From positions 1-37,125 of the forward strand of contig JAICEJ010000005.1 in NCBI GenBank assembly GCA_025924215.1: DNA of 37,125 nt, given 5' to 3'. The notes beneath the pieces were generated by a model that did no database searches, was not told the origin of the DNA, and saw only the letters and a list, made by a program, of their open reading frames with translations. A program made the position numbers and the translations under genes. Below, piece by piece: positions 27,030-35,968 of the stretch (positions are counted from its first letter, which is position 1; every line of letters starts with the position of its first letter). The stretch comes from Candidatus Binatia bacterium (GTDB lineage Bacteria; Desulfobacterota; Binatia; UBA9968).

Positions 27030-27503
27030 ATGTCGCAAATGCTGGGCAATGAGTTGACCGCAGAGCTATTGAGCCGGTTGGATGGACGGGATGTGGGATC
27101 CTATGAAGGTAAGATCATCCCGATTTTCACGGTGGATGAATACGGCTGGCCTCATCCGGCTTTGCTGTCGTATTACGAAATGGTGGCCAAGAATCCACGT
27201 ACTATCGATATGGCGCTGTGGAAGAACAGCTCAACGGCTAATAATCTCAGGCAAAGCGGTAAGGTGACCTTGATGATCAACGATCACGCGCTGAATTATT
27301 ATCTTAAGGGAACGGTGAGCCAGACCGAAGCTGAAATGTCCGGCACCCCTGCGGTTTCACGCTTTCGCGTGACTCTGGAGCAGGTGATCGAGGATCAGGA
27401 ACCCAATGCCGAGATAACTACCGGATTAACTTACCGCCGAATGAGTCAGCGTGATCCCAACGATTTTGCCACGAAAGTTTTCCGAGGCTTGAAAGAAAAA
27501 TAG
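27030..27503 (+). CDS. Second PNPOx-like FMN-binding split-barrel protein
   Basis: IIPIFTVDEYGWPHPALLSYYEMVAKNPRTIDMALWKNSSTANNLRQSGKVTLMINDHALNYYLKGTV. Confidence 0.7.
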   Translation: MSQMLGNELTAELLSRLDGRDVGSYEGKIIPIFTVDEYGWPHPALLSYYEMVAKNPRTIDMALWKNSSTANNLRQSGKVTLMINDHALNYYLKGTVSQTEAEMSGTPAVSRFRVTLEQVIEDQEPNAEITTGLTYRRMSQRDPNDFATKVFRGLKEK

Positions 27504-28798
27504 TGAATCGCAAAAAAGCCATCGCCTGGATCGCAGCGGCAAGCGTCATTGGGGTGGGTGGCGCCGGCTGGTGGCAGCTAAGCGATAGCCCCAAAGAACC
27601 CCCATACGTTACCACGCCGGTACAAACGGCAAGTATCACCCAGGTGGTCTCATCAACCGGAACTCTGCAGGCGGTGGTCACTGTGCAAGTCGGCAGCCAG
27701 GTGTCCGGAACCATCGAAAAGCTCTTCGCTGATTTCAACACCAAAGTAAAAGCCGGACAGATTGTCGCTCAACTCAATCAGGATAAATTCAGAGCTGCCG
27801 AAGATCAGGCGCGCGCGAATTTGCTCGCGGCGCAGTCGAATATCGAGAAAAGTAAGGTTGGCGTGGCCGATACGTTGCGTACCCTCGAGCGCAACCGGCA
27901 GCTGAGAACGAAAGACTTGATGGCGCAAAGCGATCTTGACGCGGCGCAGGCGGCGTACGACGCCGCCGTTGCCCAGGTGGAGGTGAACCGGGCGCAGGCT
28001 GCGCAGGCTCAAGCCTCATTGAAGCAAGCGACAGTGGATCTCAACAACACGGTGATTCGCTCGCCTGTCGACGGACTCGTGATCTCAAGAAACGTCGATG
28101 TCGGTCAAACGGTGGCGGCTTCACTTCAGGCGCCGACGCTGTTTACGATTGCCAACGACTTGGCGCGAATGGAAGTTCATACCAATGTCGATGAGGCGGA
28201 TGTCGGCAACGTTAGAGAAGCGCAGGAAGTCACGTTCACGGTGGACGCCTTTCCGTCGCGACGCTTTAGGGGGCGCGTGCATCAGGTGCGCAATGCGCCC
28301 ATTGTCGTGCAAAATGTGGTGACCTATGTAGCGGTCGTCCGCATCGACAACAAAGAATTGCTGCTCAAACCCGGTATGACTGCCAATGTGCAATTTCTGG
28401 TCAGCCGAAAAGAAGATGTCCTGACCATCCCGAATATGGCAATGCGCTTCAAACCACCTGAGGAGAAAGAAGAAGCGCAGGAACTTCTGCGCCGCGAACA
28501 GAGCCGAACCGCGCCAAAGGTGGGCGAGCGGCGGACCAGCCGTCAAAGCGCCGCGGGTGGAAGTGGCGCTGGGGGCGGGGGAACCAGGCGGGCGCGTATC
28601 TATCTCCTCAAGGACGATAAAGCTCAACCAGTTGAAATTCAGCTGGGCATTACCGATGGATCGAGAACCGAAGTTAGAAGCGGCGATGTCAAAGAAAATG
28701 ATCCGGTGATCATCGGCATGAGCAGCGCTGATTCTAGCGGTCCAGCGGTCGCCAACCCATTTCAGCCGCAGCGGCCCCGTGGTTTCGGATTGCGATGA
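27503..28798 (+). CDS. macA: MacA/HlyD-type efflux periplasmic adaptor
   Basis: SSTGTLQAVVTVQVGSQVSGTIEKLFADFNTKVKAGQIVAQLNQDKF...TVIRSPVDGLVISRNVDVGQTVAASLQAPTLFTIANDLARMEVHTNVDEADVGNV, typical of MacA-family adaptors. Confidence 0.93.
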   Translation: MNRKKAIAWIAAASVIGVGGAGWWQLSDSPKEPPYVTTPVQTASITQVVSSTGTLQAVVTVQVGSQVSGTIEKLFADFNTKVKAGQIVAQLNQDKFRAAEDQARANLLAAQSNIEKSKVGVADTLRTLERNRQLRTKDLMAQSDLDAAQAAYDAAVAQVEVNRAQAAQAQASLKQATVDLNNTVIRSPVDGLVISRNVDVGQTVAASLQAPTLFTIANDLARMEVHTNVDEADVGNVREAQEVTFTVDAFPSRRFRGRVHQVRNAPIVVQNVVTYVAVVRIDNKELLLKPGMTANVQFLVSRKEDVLTIPNMAMRFKPPEEKEEAQELLRREQSRTAPKVGERRTSRQSAAGGSGAGGGGTRRARIYLLKDDKAQPVEIQLGITDGSRTEVRSGDVKENDPVIIGMSSADSSGPAVANPFQPQRPRGFGLR

Positions 28799-29508
28799 CC
28801 GAGCTCCTCCGGGTCAAAGATCTGGTGAAAAAATACCGCATGGGCGACATGGAGGTGCCGGCGCTGCGCGGCGTCACTCTTACTATCGGACGTGGCGAGT
28901 TCGTCGCGGTTATGGGTTCTTCCGGCTCAGGCAAGTCGACCTTTATGAATATACTGGGTTGTCTCGATCGCCCGACCAGCGGAAAGTACTTTCTTGATGG
29001 CGATGAAGTCGGAGCATTGACCGCGGATCAATGGGCGGAAATTCGCAACCAGCATATCGGTTTCGTCTTTCAGGGCTTCAATTTGCTAGCACGCACCACC
29101 GCCTTGGAAAATGTTGAACTGCCGATGATGTACAGCGGCTGTAACGGCAAGCAAAGACATCAGCGTGCCCTGGAAGTGCTCGGACTGGTCGGTCTCAGTG
29201 AGCGTCTTGGTCATACGCCCAATCAACTCTCCGGCGGGCAGCAGCAGCGTGTGGCTATCGCGAGAGCCCTGGTGAACCGACCGTCGTTGATTCTCGCCGA
29301 CGAGCCCACCGGAAATCTCGATTCCGCCACCAGCGCGGAGATCATGGGATTGTTTCAAAAGCTCAACCGCGAGCAAAGCATCACCATCGTTTTAGTGACT
29401 CATGAAACCGACATTGCCCAGTATGCCAAGCGTCAAATTCATTTCAAGGACGGCTTGGTGGTTTCAGACCGCCCCACCGGATCACTTCGGTCATCAATGG
29501 AGCCCTGA
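28795..29508 (+). CDS. macB: MacB-type ABC transporter ATPase
   Basis: [79 protein letters not shown]. Confidence 0.95.
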   Translation: MTELLRVKDLVKKYRMGDMEVPALRGVTLTIGRGEFVAVMGSSGSGKSTFMNILGCLDRPTSGKYFLDGDEVGALTADQWAEIRNQHIGFVFQGFNLLARTTALENVELPMMYSGCNGKQRHQRALEVLGLVGLSERLGHTPNQLSGGQQQRVAIARALVNRPSLILADEPTGNLDSATSAEIMGLFQKLNREQSITIVLVTHETDIAQYAKRQIHFKDGLVVSDRPTGSLRSSMEP

Positions 29509-29511
29509 GCA

Positions 29512-30726
29512 ATGTTGTTCATGACACTGCGGATCGCGCTCCGTGCTCTAATGAGGAACAAATTGCGCGCTTTTCTGACGATGCTTGGCATTATCATTGG
29601 AGTTGGCGCCGTGATCGCAATGGTGGCGATCGGTGAAGGAGCCAAGGCTACTATTCGGTCTCAAATCGCCAGTCTGGGAACCAACGTATTGATTATCTTG
29701 CCCGGCACCTCTGTGCAGGGGGGGGTACGGACGGGGTCCGGAGGTGTCAACACACTTGTTGATGGCGATGCCAAAGCGATGATGCGAGAGCTGCCTGCCG
29801 TTGCCTTCGCCTCGCCGGCGTTGCGTCGCAACGAACAGATTGTGGCGGGCAATCTTAACTGGCTGACCTTAACACAAGGAGTTGGGCCGGAATTTCAGCA
29901 GATTCGCGATTGGCAGGTCGCCGAAGGACGATTTATTCACGATGGCGATATTGAGAGCGCCGCCAAGGTAGCGGTAGTCGGCGAGACCGTGGTTAATCAG
30001 TTATTCGGGAGTGACGATCCCATCGATGCAGTCATTCGTATCCGAAACATCCCATTTCGGGTCGTAGGCGTGCTTGCGCCCAAAGGACAAACGAGCCAGG
30101 GCACTGATCAAGACGACACGATTATCATTCCTTATACAACCATGCAAAAACGGTTGATGCGTATCACTTTCGTGCAAAGTATCGTTGCCTCTGCGATCAA
30201 TGCCGAGCGCCTTCCGGAGGCGCAAGCACAGATCACCGCGCTCTTGCGCCAGCGACACCGCATCGGGCCGGATCGTGACGACGATTTTTATATTCGCAAT
30301 CTATCGGACATCGCCGAGGCTGCCTCAAGCAGCGCGCGGGTCATGGCCGTGCTGCTTGGCACCGTGGCTTCGATCTCTCTACTGGTCGGAGGGATTGGCA
30401 TCATGAACATCATGCTTGTCTCGGTGACAGAGCGCACTCGTGAAATAGGCATTCGCATGGCGGTGGGAGCGCGCCGCAAAGACATCATGCTGCAATTTTT
30501 GGTGGAGGCCGTGGTCATGGCGGCAACCGGAGGCTGTATCGGGATATTACTCGGTATCGGCAGCTCCGAGATCCTCAATGACTGGGCGCAGTGGCCGACT
30601 CACATCAGCACCACCATCATTGCCATCGCCTTTTTCTTTTCCGGCGCCGTCGGAGTATTCTTCGGCTTCTATCCCGCCAGAAAAGCGGCGAATTTAGATC
30701 CCATCGACGCGCTGCGCTACGAGTGA
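29512..30726 (+). CDS. MacB-type ABC transporter permease (FtsX/MacB_PCD)
   Basis: ALRALMRNKLRAFLTMLGIIIGVGAVIAMVAIGEGAKATIRSQIASLGTNVLIILPG; C-term GGIGIMNIMLVSVTERTREIGIRMAVGARRKDIMLQFLVEAVVMAATGG...FGFYPARKAANLDPIDALRYE. Confidence 0.95.
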   Translation: MLFMTLRIALRALMRNKLRAFLTMLGIIIGVGAVIAMVAIGEGAKATIRSQIASLGTNVLIILPGTSVQGGVRTGSGGVNTLVDGDAKAMMRELPAVAFASPALRRNEQIVAGNLNWLTLTQGVGPEFQQIRDWQVAEGRFIHDGDIESAAKVAVVGETVVNQLFGSDDPIDAVIRIRNIPFRVVGVLAPKGQTSQGTDQDDTIIIPYTTMQKRLMRITFVQSIVASAINAERLPEAQAQITALLRQRHRIGPDRDDDFYIRNLSDIAEAASSSARVMAVLLGTVASISLLVGGIGIMNIMLVSVTERTREIGIRMAVGARRKDIMLQFLVEAVVMAATGGCIGILLGIGSSEILNDWAQWPTHISTTIIAIAFFFSGAVGVFFGFYPARKAANLDPIDALRYE

Positions 30727-32868
30727 ACTCAATTCAAAATCGATTTCGTTCCGGAACGCATTGATGCGCGCGACCTTGACCCGCACGTTGTCGCCCAAAC
30801 GGAACTTTCGCCCGTGACGCAAGCCTTTAATCAGGTATTCTTTTGCGTAATAGTAATAGTCGTCATCGGTAAGCGATGCGATTTTCACTAGCCCTTCAAC
30901 GAAATAGCTGTCGAGCTCGACGAAAAATCCGAAGTTCGTCAAGCTGGTGATGAAGCCGCTAAACTCATCACCGATCTTATCCATCATGAATTGGGTTTTC
31001 TTCAGCGCGACCATTTCTCGTTCGGCATCCATGGCATTTCGCTCTCTATTGGAAGTGTGCTTGCCGGCTTCTACTAGGTAGGACGAGAGATCTTCACGCG
31101 CGGAGCCTGTCAATTTCTCGCCGCGAAGCGCTTTGTCGAGCATCCGGTGCACGAGCAAATCGGGATAGCGCCGGATCGGCGAAGTGAAATGCGTGTAGCA
31201 TCTGGAAGCGAGTCCGAAGTGGCCGATGTTTTCGGGTTGGTACAGCGCTTGTTTCATTGCTCTCAAGAGCACACGGTTGAGCACTCTCTCCTCGGGCTTG
31301 CCGCGGGCAGCCTCGAGCAGGTTTTGTATTTCCAGGGGCGCGATTTTGTCTTTCTTCAGCGGCAGCCGGTATCCTAGACTCAATAGGAAGGGCGCTACCT
31401 CTTCAAGAGATTCTTTCTCCGGTCCCTCGTGCACGCGATAAAGCGCAGGAAACTCCTTTGCGGTTAAATGACGCGCCACCGCCTCGTTAGCGGCGATCAT
31501 GAATTCCTCGATGATGCGATGAGCGATGTTGCGCTCGGCGCGGATGATGTCTTCCGGCACTCCTTGAATGTCGAGAATGATCTCCGCTTCCGGTAGATCG
31601 AAATCTAGATTGCCGCGAGCCTTGCGTTTGTCAAAAAGCAGCCGTGTGAGCTCTTCCATCAATTCAAACTGGGGCACGAGATCGGCATAGCGTTCGATTG
31701 TTGCGGGATCACGATCTACCAGGATTCGGCGCACATCGGTATAGGTCATGCGCTCTCGGCTGCGGATCACCGAATTGAAAAAGCGGCTGTCGATGACTTC
31801 GCCTTTGGCGCTGTATTCAATGCACGCGGTTTTCGTCAGCCGGTCCTCATGGGGATTGAGACTGCAGATGCCGTTGGACAGCGCCTCCGGAAGCATGGGG
31901 ATGGCACGGTCGGGAAAATAGACGCTGGTGGCCCGGCTGTAAGCTTCCTGGTCCAGGGCGGTGGCGGGGCTGACATAATACGCGACATCAGCAATGCAAA
32001 CGTAGAGCTCATAACCTTCGTCGGTCTTGCGCACGTAAACGGCATCATCGAAGTCGCGTGCCCGCTCACCATCGATGGTGACAATCGGCAAACCGCGCAG
32101 GTCTGTACGGGAGGCGATTTCATCAGCACTGACAACAAAGGAGGCGCTGCTTGTCTCTCGGTGGACCTCCGGCGGGAAGCTGGTGCTTAGTCCATAACGG
32201 AAGACTATCGATTGCACCTGCACCTCGGGATCGTCCGGATCGCCGATGACTGTCAGGATCTCGGCCTGTGGCGGCGACGTCGCGGTCCCGTAGCGAGAAA
32301 TTTCAGCAGCAATGATCTTGCCCTTTTCGGGCCGCTCATGCCCTCGGGTTAGCGGGATCACCGGAGCGATTCTCGGCTCCATCGGGACTAAGTAGCCATG
32401 ACCTTCGATTTCATCGTAAGTACCAATCAGACGCTTGTGAGCCCTTTCGAGCACCTGGACTATGTGAGTTTCCACGCCGCCCCGTTTGTTCCGATCAACC
32501 CGTACCATTATGCGATCGCCATGCATGACACGACGCATCTCGCGCCGATTTAAGTAGAGATCCACAGCGTTCTTTTCGTCGAGAATGAGGAACCCGTAGC
32601 CGTCGGGATGGGCGTGGACTCTGCCCGTCATCAGGTTATCGCTATCGGGTAATCCGTAGTGGTTCTTCTTTAGTCGGACCAATCTTCCTTCGCGCACCAG
32701 CCGGCGCAAGGAATCGATGATGGTTTGTAGGTCGTCCTGTTTGAAGCCGGTCCTTCGGGAAATTTCTACCGGGGTTAAGCGCAGGCGCGGCTTTCCCTGA
32801 AAGAGATTGGAAATTTTTTCTAGTACCTGCGGCGATTCTGTCGCTGCGGTTGCGGATCTGCGCGCCAT
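30694..32868 (-). CDS. rnr: Ribonuclease R (RNB-domain exoribonuclease with S1 domain)
   Basis: IVTIDGERARDFDDAVYV; HFTSPIRRYPDLLVHRML; ALYQPENIGHFGLASRCYTHFTSPIRRYPDL; C-term S1 domain DEFSGFITSLTNFGFFVEL. Confidence 0.96.
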   Translation of the reverse strand: MARRSATAATESPQVLEKISNLFQGKPRLRLTPVEISRRTGFKQDDLQTIIDSLRRLVREGRLVRLKKNHYGLPDSDNLMTGRVHAHPDGYGFLILDEKNAVDLYLNRREMRRVMHGDRIMVRVDRNKRGGVETHIVQVLERAHKRLIGTYDEIEGHGYLVPMEPRIAPVIPLTRGHERPEKGKIIAAEISRYGTATSPPQAEILTVIGDPDDPEVQVQSIVFRYGLSTSFPPEVHRETSSASFVVSADEIASRTDLRGLPIVTIDGERARDFDDAVYVRKTDEGYELYVCIADVAYYVSPATALDQEAYSRATSVYFPDRAIPMLPEALSNGICSLNPHEDRLTKTACIEYSAKGEVIDSRFFNSVIRSRERMTYTDVRRILVDRDPATIERYADLVPQFELMEELTRLLFDKRKARGNLDFDLPEAEIILDIQGVPEDIIRAERNIAHRIIEEFMIAANEAVARHLTAKEFPALYRVHEGPEKESLEEVAPFLLSLGYRLPLKKDKIAPLEIQNLLEAARGKPEERVLNRVLLRAMKQALYQPENIGHFGLASRCYTHFTSPIRRYPDLLVHRMLDKALRGEKLTGSAREDLSSYLVEAGKHTSNRERNAMDAEREMVALKKTQFMMDKIGDEFSGFITSLTNFGFFVELDSYFVEGLVKIASLTDDDYYYYAKEYLIKGLRHGRKFRLGDNVRVKVARINAFRNEIDFELSSLVAQRVDGI

Positions 32869-32935
32869 ATAATTTCAAGATCTTATGGAACTAACGGTTT
32901 GCAATCAGTTCTGACTGAAGTGATGATCACCTCCG

Positions 32936-33202
32936 TCACGGATCAATCGCAAGCTCCGTCATCAGCCAGTCATCGCTTAGGTCCGGCGGAGGCGGGATTT
33001 CGATCAAGGTGACTTCCTGCTGCAGTGATTTTACTATCGCGCGGGCAACCTCGATAAAGTCCGAAACGGCTAAAAGTACGACGATGGCCTTCTTGCGATC
33101 GATCGTGCGAATGATGCCGACTTCTTCGTAGGACTCCAAAATGAATTTGATATAAGCGATATCTTTAGGGCAAATTTCCAAGTAGATGGGAACCAAGCTC
33201 AT
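32936..33202 (-). CDS. Small DUF4911-like protein
   Basis: IYLEICPKDIAYIKFILESYEEVGIIRTIDRKKAIVVLLAVSDFIEVARAIVKSL resembles DUF4911 as I recall it. Lies 3 nt downstream of the AsmA-like gene on the same strand. Confidence 0.6.
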   Translation of the reverse strand: MSLVPIYLEICPKDIAYIKFILESYEEVGIIRTIDRKKAIVVLLAVSDFIEVARAIVKSLQQEVTLIEIPPPPDLSDDWLMTELAIDP

Positions 33203-33205
33203 GCC

Positions 33206-35866
33206 TTAGCGGCTCAAAAATTGCTCGAGTTCTGCCGGAAGGGATTCTTTCTGTTCTTGCGCCTCGGGTCGGTTGTCGATTGGCGGTGGCTCGATCGTTT
33301 TCGGTAGAGACCCGCGCCGGACGATCTGCGCGATGATGCGGCTGTCGGGTCGTACTCGCAAGTTCGCCAGAGTGCCTTCGGCACGGAATGGCAAATTGAT
33401 TTGACCGCTCCGGTCTATGAGATAGCGCAGACTCTTGGTCTCGCGCAAGAGCTCTTGACTGATTCGGAGCGACAAGACCAACATTCCGTTCCATCGGGTT
33501 ACCTGGTCAAGCATCATCCACCCCGCTGCCTTGATCCGATAGTCTGCGGTTGTAAGCTGTAAATCTTCGGTGCGAATGACTTCTTGATCGAATACGACCC
33601 GCGCCTCGATGTTTTCGAAGGGGGTGTCTTTGGATTTCGCCAACTCGGCTAAACTCGGCGAGAGCTGAAGCGAGATCGGCGACCCAGAACTGCCGATTCG
33701 AGAGATCATGAGCGCGATCAGATTGAAGTTTTTGAGTGTTCCGCCCTGAATCCGGGTTTCTCCAGAGCCTTGCAAAGAGCCGGGTTTCATTCCGCCGTTG
33801 TGCGCCTCAGCACTGAATTCTCCTTGGAAATTGAGCTGACCGTCTATGAGATCTTTGGACGCCGGCAGTTTGCTTGTGAGTAAAGCCGTTAGATCCACCG
33901 AGGTTAATTGAGAGGAGAGTTCCAGGCGTTGAGATTTGCCGGTCTGAGTGATTGACACATCGCGGCTGCGCCAGTTGCCGTTTAAAGCGCGAAAAGAAAG
34001 ATCTCTGAGGCTGGTCTCTGCTGCCGACCAAGCTATGACACTACGCAGGTCGAGATACGGGACATCGTGCAGCGTACCCTCCGACGACGACACCGTGCCT
34101 CGCATCCGTGGCGTCCCGTCTTCCAATGTAAGCTTGCCGCTCAATCTGACGTTTTGCAGCCGATCCGATTTCGCCACTGGAAAATCGGCAAGATCGGCCA
34201 GATGTAAATTCGCTGAGCGAAGCTCGCAGGTTAGCGTGGGAGTCGCCAGATCGGCCACTGCTCCTGTCAGTTCGAAGTCAGAAGACCTGATCCGAAACGC
34301 GGCGTGTTCGATGCGCGCCTGCTTGCCAAGTAAGAGAAGGCTGGCCCTTAGGCGCTCTAGCTTACGCCTGCTGTTCTCATTTCTTAACTCCGCTTCACTG
34401 ATCTCAAGCTTGCCGTTCATACTCCAGGACGAGTCGCCGATCATCACTTTCGTAGCGAGAACTTCGCCATGCAAGTTCCCGGTTGCTCGAAACGACTGCA
34501 GCGCTGGAAAGAGCTCGAGCACCTGAGACAAATCGGACTGATCGGCGCGGGCTCTGATCTGCAGGCGAGCCCTCGAGCCATATTCATAAACGCCTGAGAG
34601 ATTTGTTCTGGTGCTGCCCAATGTCAGAACCGATTCGTGAACAACAAATCGGTTATCCTGCCGTGAAATTTTCGATGACCATTCAGCGGCGGTTCCTCTT
34701 GGCTTGCGCAGCCAAGTGCCGTAACGAATCTCACTGTTCCTGGCCCGCACTATTGTCCCCAAGCGCAACCTATTCCATGTTCCTTCGATGATACTCTCGA
34801 CGCTGACTTCACCATCGCCGCTAAGAGCAATAGGCAAGAGATCCTGAAGCATGCTCGTGCCTTGAAGACGCGTGATATCGATGGAACTTAGAAGAAGATT
34901 GCCCTTGAGTTGAGCTTCTGACCAGACTCCGTTTGCGGAAAGATCTGCCGAGCCCTTCAGGACCGCGTTATAGTCTAAAGAGCCCAAGATCGGCGCTTTG
35001 ACGATAAAGTCTAGAACCTGGGGGCGAGCCAGGACGCCGGTTAGCTTGGCGCGCAACGATAGCGGCCCGGCGATATCGAGCTCCGGCGGAATTTTGTCTC
35101 GGAAGAAAGGAACGGCCCGGGTGAGTAGCGGCACAAATAACGAGTCGAACTCCACATTGACTTCGACGGGCTGTTCTTTCCATCCTTTGCCCCGAGCGAA
35201 TGGGCCTAAATATCCGGCTACTCGCACGTCCTGACCCAAACTTTCGCTTAACGACGCGGCCAAGGTCATTTTCGCTCGGCCATTGGGGTTGATTCCTTGG
35301 AGATTTATGTCGACGCGCTTGATCTGCATTTCCGCCGGTGCGCGCACCGAACGATCGATAAAGTCTATGCGACCATTCTTAATTTGGAAGTTGGTGACAA
35401 CAAAATTGACTGAGCTGAGCTCTCTTTTTGAAGCGGACGAGCGTGCTTTTGGCAAGTCGACAAGCTGTTTCCGGTCTTCCAGGGACGAGATATTCATCAC
35501 ACCCTCTTCGTTGGTGATGATCTGAAACTCCGGTTCGATGAAGGTTAGTTTATTGATCACGATTCTGCCGAGCATCAGGGAGAGCAGGCTGACACCCATC
35601 CTGAGTTCCTTTGCTCGTAGCAATGGAGTTGCGGCAAAAACCGGGCTGTCGGCGATTCGGAATGCTTTTGCGGAAAAACCGAGTCCAGTCAGCAACGTCA
35701 CTTCGAATTCGTCGAAAGCGACGTCTTTGCCGGCGAACCTTTGGAGTTCCTCATAGACGAGATCACGCTTGGTAGCGACAAGAAGATTGACACAGTACAC
35801 CAGCGCGACGGCGGCGAAGATGACCGCGCCCAGCGCAAGCGAAATGGATTTTTTCGACAACCTCAT
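33206..35866 (-). CDS. AsmA-family protein
   Basis: Single N-terminal TM; long beta-rich body; C-terminal AsmA-like segment GSGETRIQGGTLKNFNLIALMISRIG...VRTEDLQLTTADYRIKAAGWMMLDQVTRWNGMLVLS...RSGQINLPFRAEGTLANLRVRPD. Confidence 0.85.
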   Translation of the reverse strand: MRLSKKSISLALGAVIFAAVALVYCVNLLVATKRDLVYEELQRFAGKDVAFDEFEVTLLTGLGFSAKAFRIADSPVFAATPLLRAKELRMGVSLLSLMLGRIVINKLTFIEPEFQIITNEEGVMNISSLEDRKQLVDLPKARSSASKRELSSVNFVVTNFQIKNGRIDFIDRSVRAPAEMQIKRVDINLQGINPNGRAKMTLAASLSESLGQDVRVAGYLGPFARGKGWKEQPVEVNVEFDSLFVPLLTRAVPFFRDKIPPELDIAGPLSLRAKLTGVLARPQVLDFIVKAPILGSLDYNAVLKGSADLSANGVWSEAQLKGNLLLSSIDITRLQGTSMLQDLLPIALSGDGEVSVESIIEGTWNRLRLGTIVRARNSEIRYGTWLRKPRGTAAEWSSKISRQDNRFVVHESVLTLGSTRTNLSGVYEYGSRARLQIRARADQSDLSQVLELFPALQSFRATGNLHGEVLATKVMIGDSSWSMNGKLEISEAELRNENSRRKLERLRASLLLLGKQARIEHAAFRIRSSDFELTGAVADLATPTLTCELRSANLHLADLADFPVAKSDRLQNVRLSGKLTLEDGTPRMRGTVSSSEGTLHDVPYLDLRSVIAWSAAETSLRDLSFRALNGNWRSRDVSITQTGKSQRLELSSQLTSVDLTALLTSKLPASKDLIDGQLNFQGEFSAEAHNGGMKPGSLQGSGETRIQGGTLKNFNLIALMISRIGSSGSPISLQLSPSLAELAKSKDTPFENIEARVVFDQEVIRTEDLQLTTADYRIKAAGWMMLDQVTRWNGMLVLSLRISQELLRETKSLRYLIDRSGQINLPFRAEGTLANLRVRPDSRIIAQIVRRGSLPKTIEPPPIDNRPEAQEQKESLPAELEQFLSR

Positions 35867-35968
35867 GCGCTGCGAGGGATGAGCGAACTAGCAATAACGG
35901 CGGTGGTGTTCAGCGAGCTTTCTCGGCTGGCCGCGCACGATTATCTTGCCCGGAAGCTTGACCGAAAA

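Noticed and set aside
33948-34526. 192-aa + strand ORF inside the AsmA-like gene
   Set aside because: Ser/Arg-rich composition with no motif. The opposite strand is a full-length AsmA-like CDS.
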